From contig NZ_MCUN01000046.1 of assembly GCF_002873455.1 (NCBI RefSeq), positions 124,001-188,000 of the forward strand: DNA of 64,000 bases. The letters run 5' to 3'. This document shows, one piece after another, positions 63,823 to 64,000 of the stretch. The first letter of the stretch is position 1. Every line of letters begins with the position of its first letter. A program made the translations under genes and the position numbers. The stretch comes from Vibrio splendidus. GTDB taxonomy: Bacteria > Pseudomonadota > Gammaproteobacteria > Enterobacterales > Vibrionaceae. A model generated the notes under the pieces. The model worked only from the letters and a program-made list of their open reading frames with translations, did no database searches and was not told the origin of the DNA.

Positions 63823-64000
63823 CTAATTGTTTATGTCAGGAATATTTATAATATCGTTTAATAAACCACTAACGTTTGTAATACTCCCACTTTCAATGTA
63901 ATCACTGAACTGGGAACCAACACCTTGAATAATAACTTCTTGACTGTTGCCACCATCATTGATTGTGAGCTTTAGGTCTGCATTTGATAAATTATCACTG
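63823..64000 (-). CDS. C-terminal end of a type-I-secreted adhesin/RTX-like protein (5' part outside window)
   Basis: Fifty-eight codons up to TAG at 63823-63825 are visible: SNADLKLTINDGGNSQEVII, QGVGSQFSDYIESGSI, LNDIINIPDINN. The acidic, Asn/Gly-rich end with L.V.i.DGG...qevi.GVG.qF......g.i...l..ii.ip is the usual C-terminal secretion segment of giant vibrio adhesins exported by LapBCE-type systems. Expect a very long frame continuing past 64000. The assignment rests on the tail only. Confidence 0.65.
   Translation of the reverse strand, partial: SDNLSNADLKLTINDGGNSQEVIIQGVGSQFSDYIESGSITNVSGLLNDIINIPDINN

Overview
The window is about 64 kb of a gammaproteobacterial chromosome, almost certainly a marine Vibrio (gene content and order match Vibrio chromosome 1). 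The block matP, lon-like, fabA, rmf, DUF3466, uup, glutaredoxin, rlmKL, zapC, pyrD, NAD-GDH, pepN, prc, proQ matches the terminus-proximal part of Vibrio chromosome 1. This is supported by a recognisable dif1 site at 7343-7370 (minus-strand reading) and by matP 8 kb away. So this is the replication terminus of chromosome 1. No rRNA, tRNA or CRISPR was seen.

Layout. 1-3546 (minus): cbb3 cytochrome oxidase operon ccoN-ccoO-ccoQ-ccoP plus the start of fixH/ccoH. 3805-7194 (plus): a small membrane protein, then a translationally coupled FIST-domain sensor (NosP type) and hybrid histidine kinase (VpsV type). 7343-10362: a 3.0-kb filamentous-phage element inserted at dif1. It carries only replication and regulation genes (replication initiator, ssDNA-binding protein, zinc-ribbon protein, 77-aa terminal gene, divergent repressor, hairpin-rich intergenic region) and no coat, adsorption or Zot genes. 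It is bounded by dif1 on the left and a diverged dif-like site with a 10-nt centre on the right, which is the architecture of an RS1-like satellite that uses host XerCD. 10363-15102: accessory DNA with a dead ISNCY-like transposase, an outer-membrane barrel, a DUF2971 protein, an HDOD-like protein, a secreted TolA-C-like domain and DUF3634.

15123-39787: core genes. matP has a near-consensus matS upstream; fabA has a FabR-like operator; then rmf, DUF3466/GlyGly-CTERM, uup, rlmKL, zapC, pyrD (PurR-like box upstream), the 180-kDa NAD-glutamate dehydrogenase, DUF2835, pepN, prc-proQ and free-methionine-sulfoxide reductase. 39877-47324: an MsbA-like ABC exporter, letA-letB (seven MCE domains) and rsmF. 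47400-54468: a candidate sRNA, cvfB, an unknown two-TM protein, a DUF4442 protein, a PEP-synthase-like pseudoenzyme divergent from a Trp-type DAHP synthase, yajQ and a siroheme synthase with a shortened methyltransferase tail. 54950-59141: aapJQMP amino-acid ABC importer. 59436-63751: yccA, tusE, acylphosphatase, a methyl-accepting chemotaxis protein and rlmI. The last 178 bases are the 3' end of a large type-I-secreted adhesin.

Most promising for follow-up: the dif1-integrated inovirus satellite whose last gene takes part of its stop codon from the dif arm, the secreted TolA-C-like domain close to it, the PEP-synthase pseudoenzyme beside DAHP synthase, and a candidate sRNA downstream of rsmF. 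Functional names come from reading protein motifs and gene order; no database search was possible.
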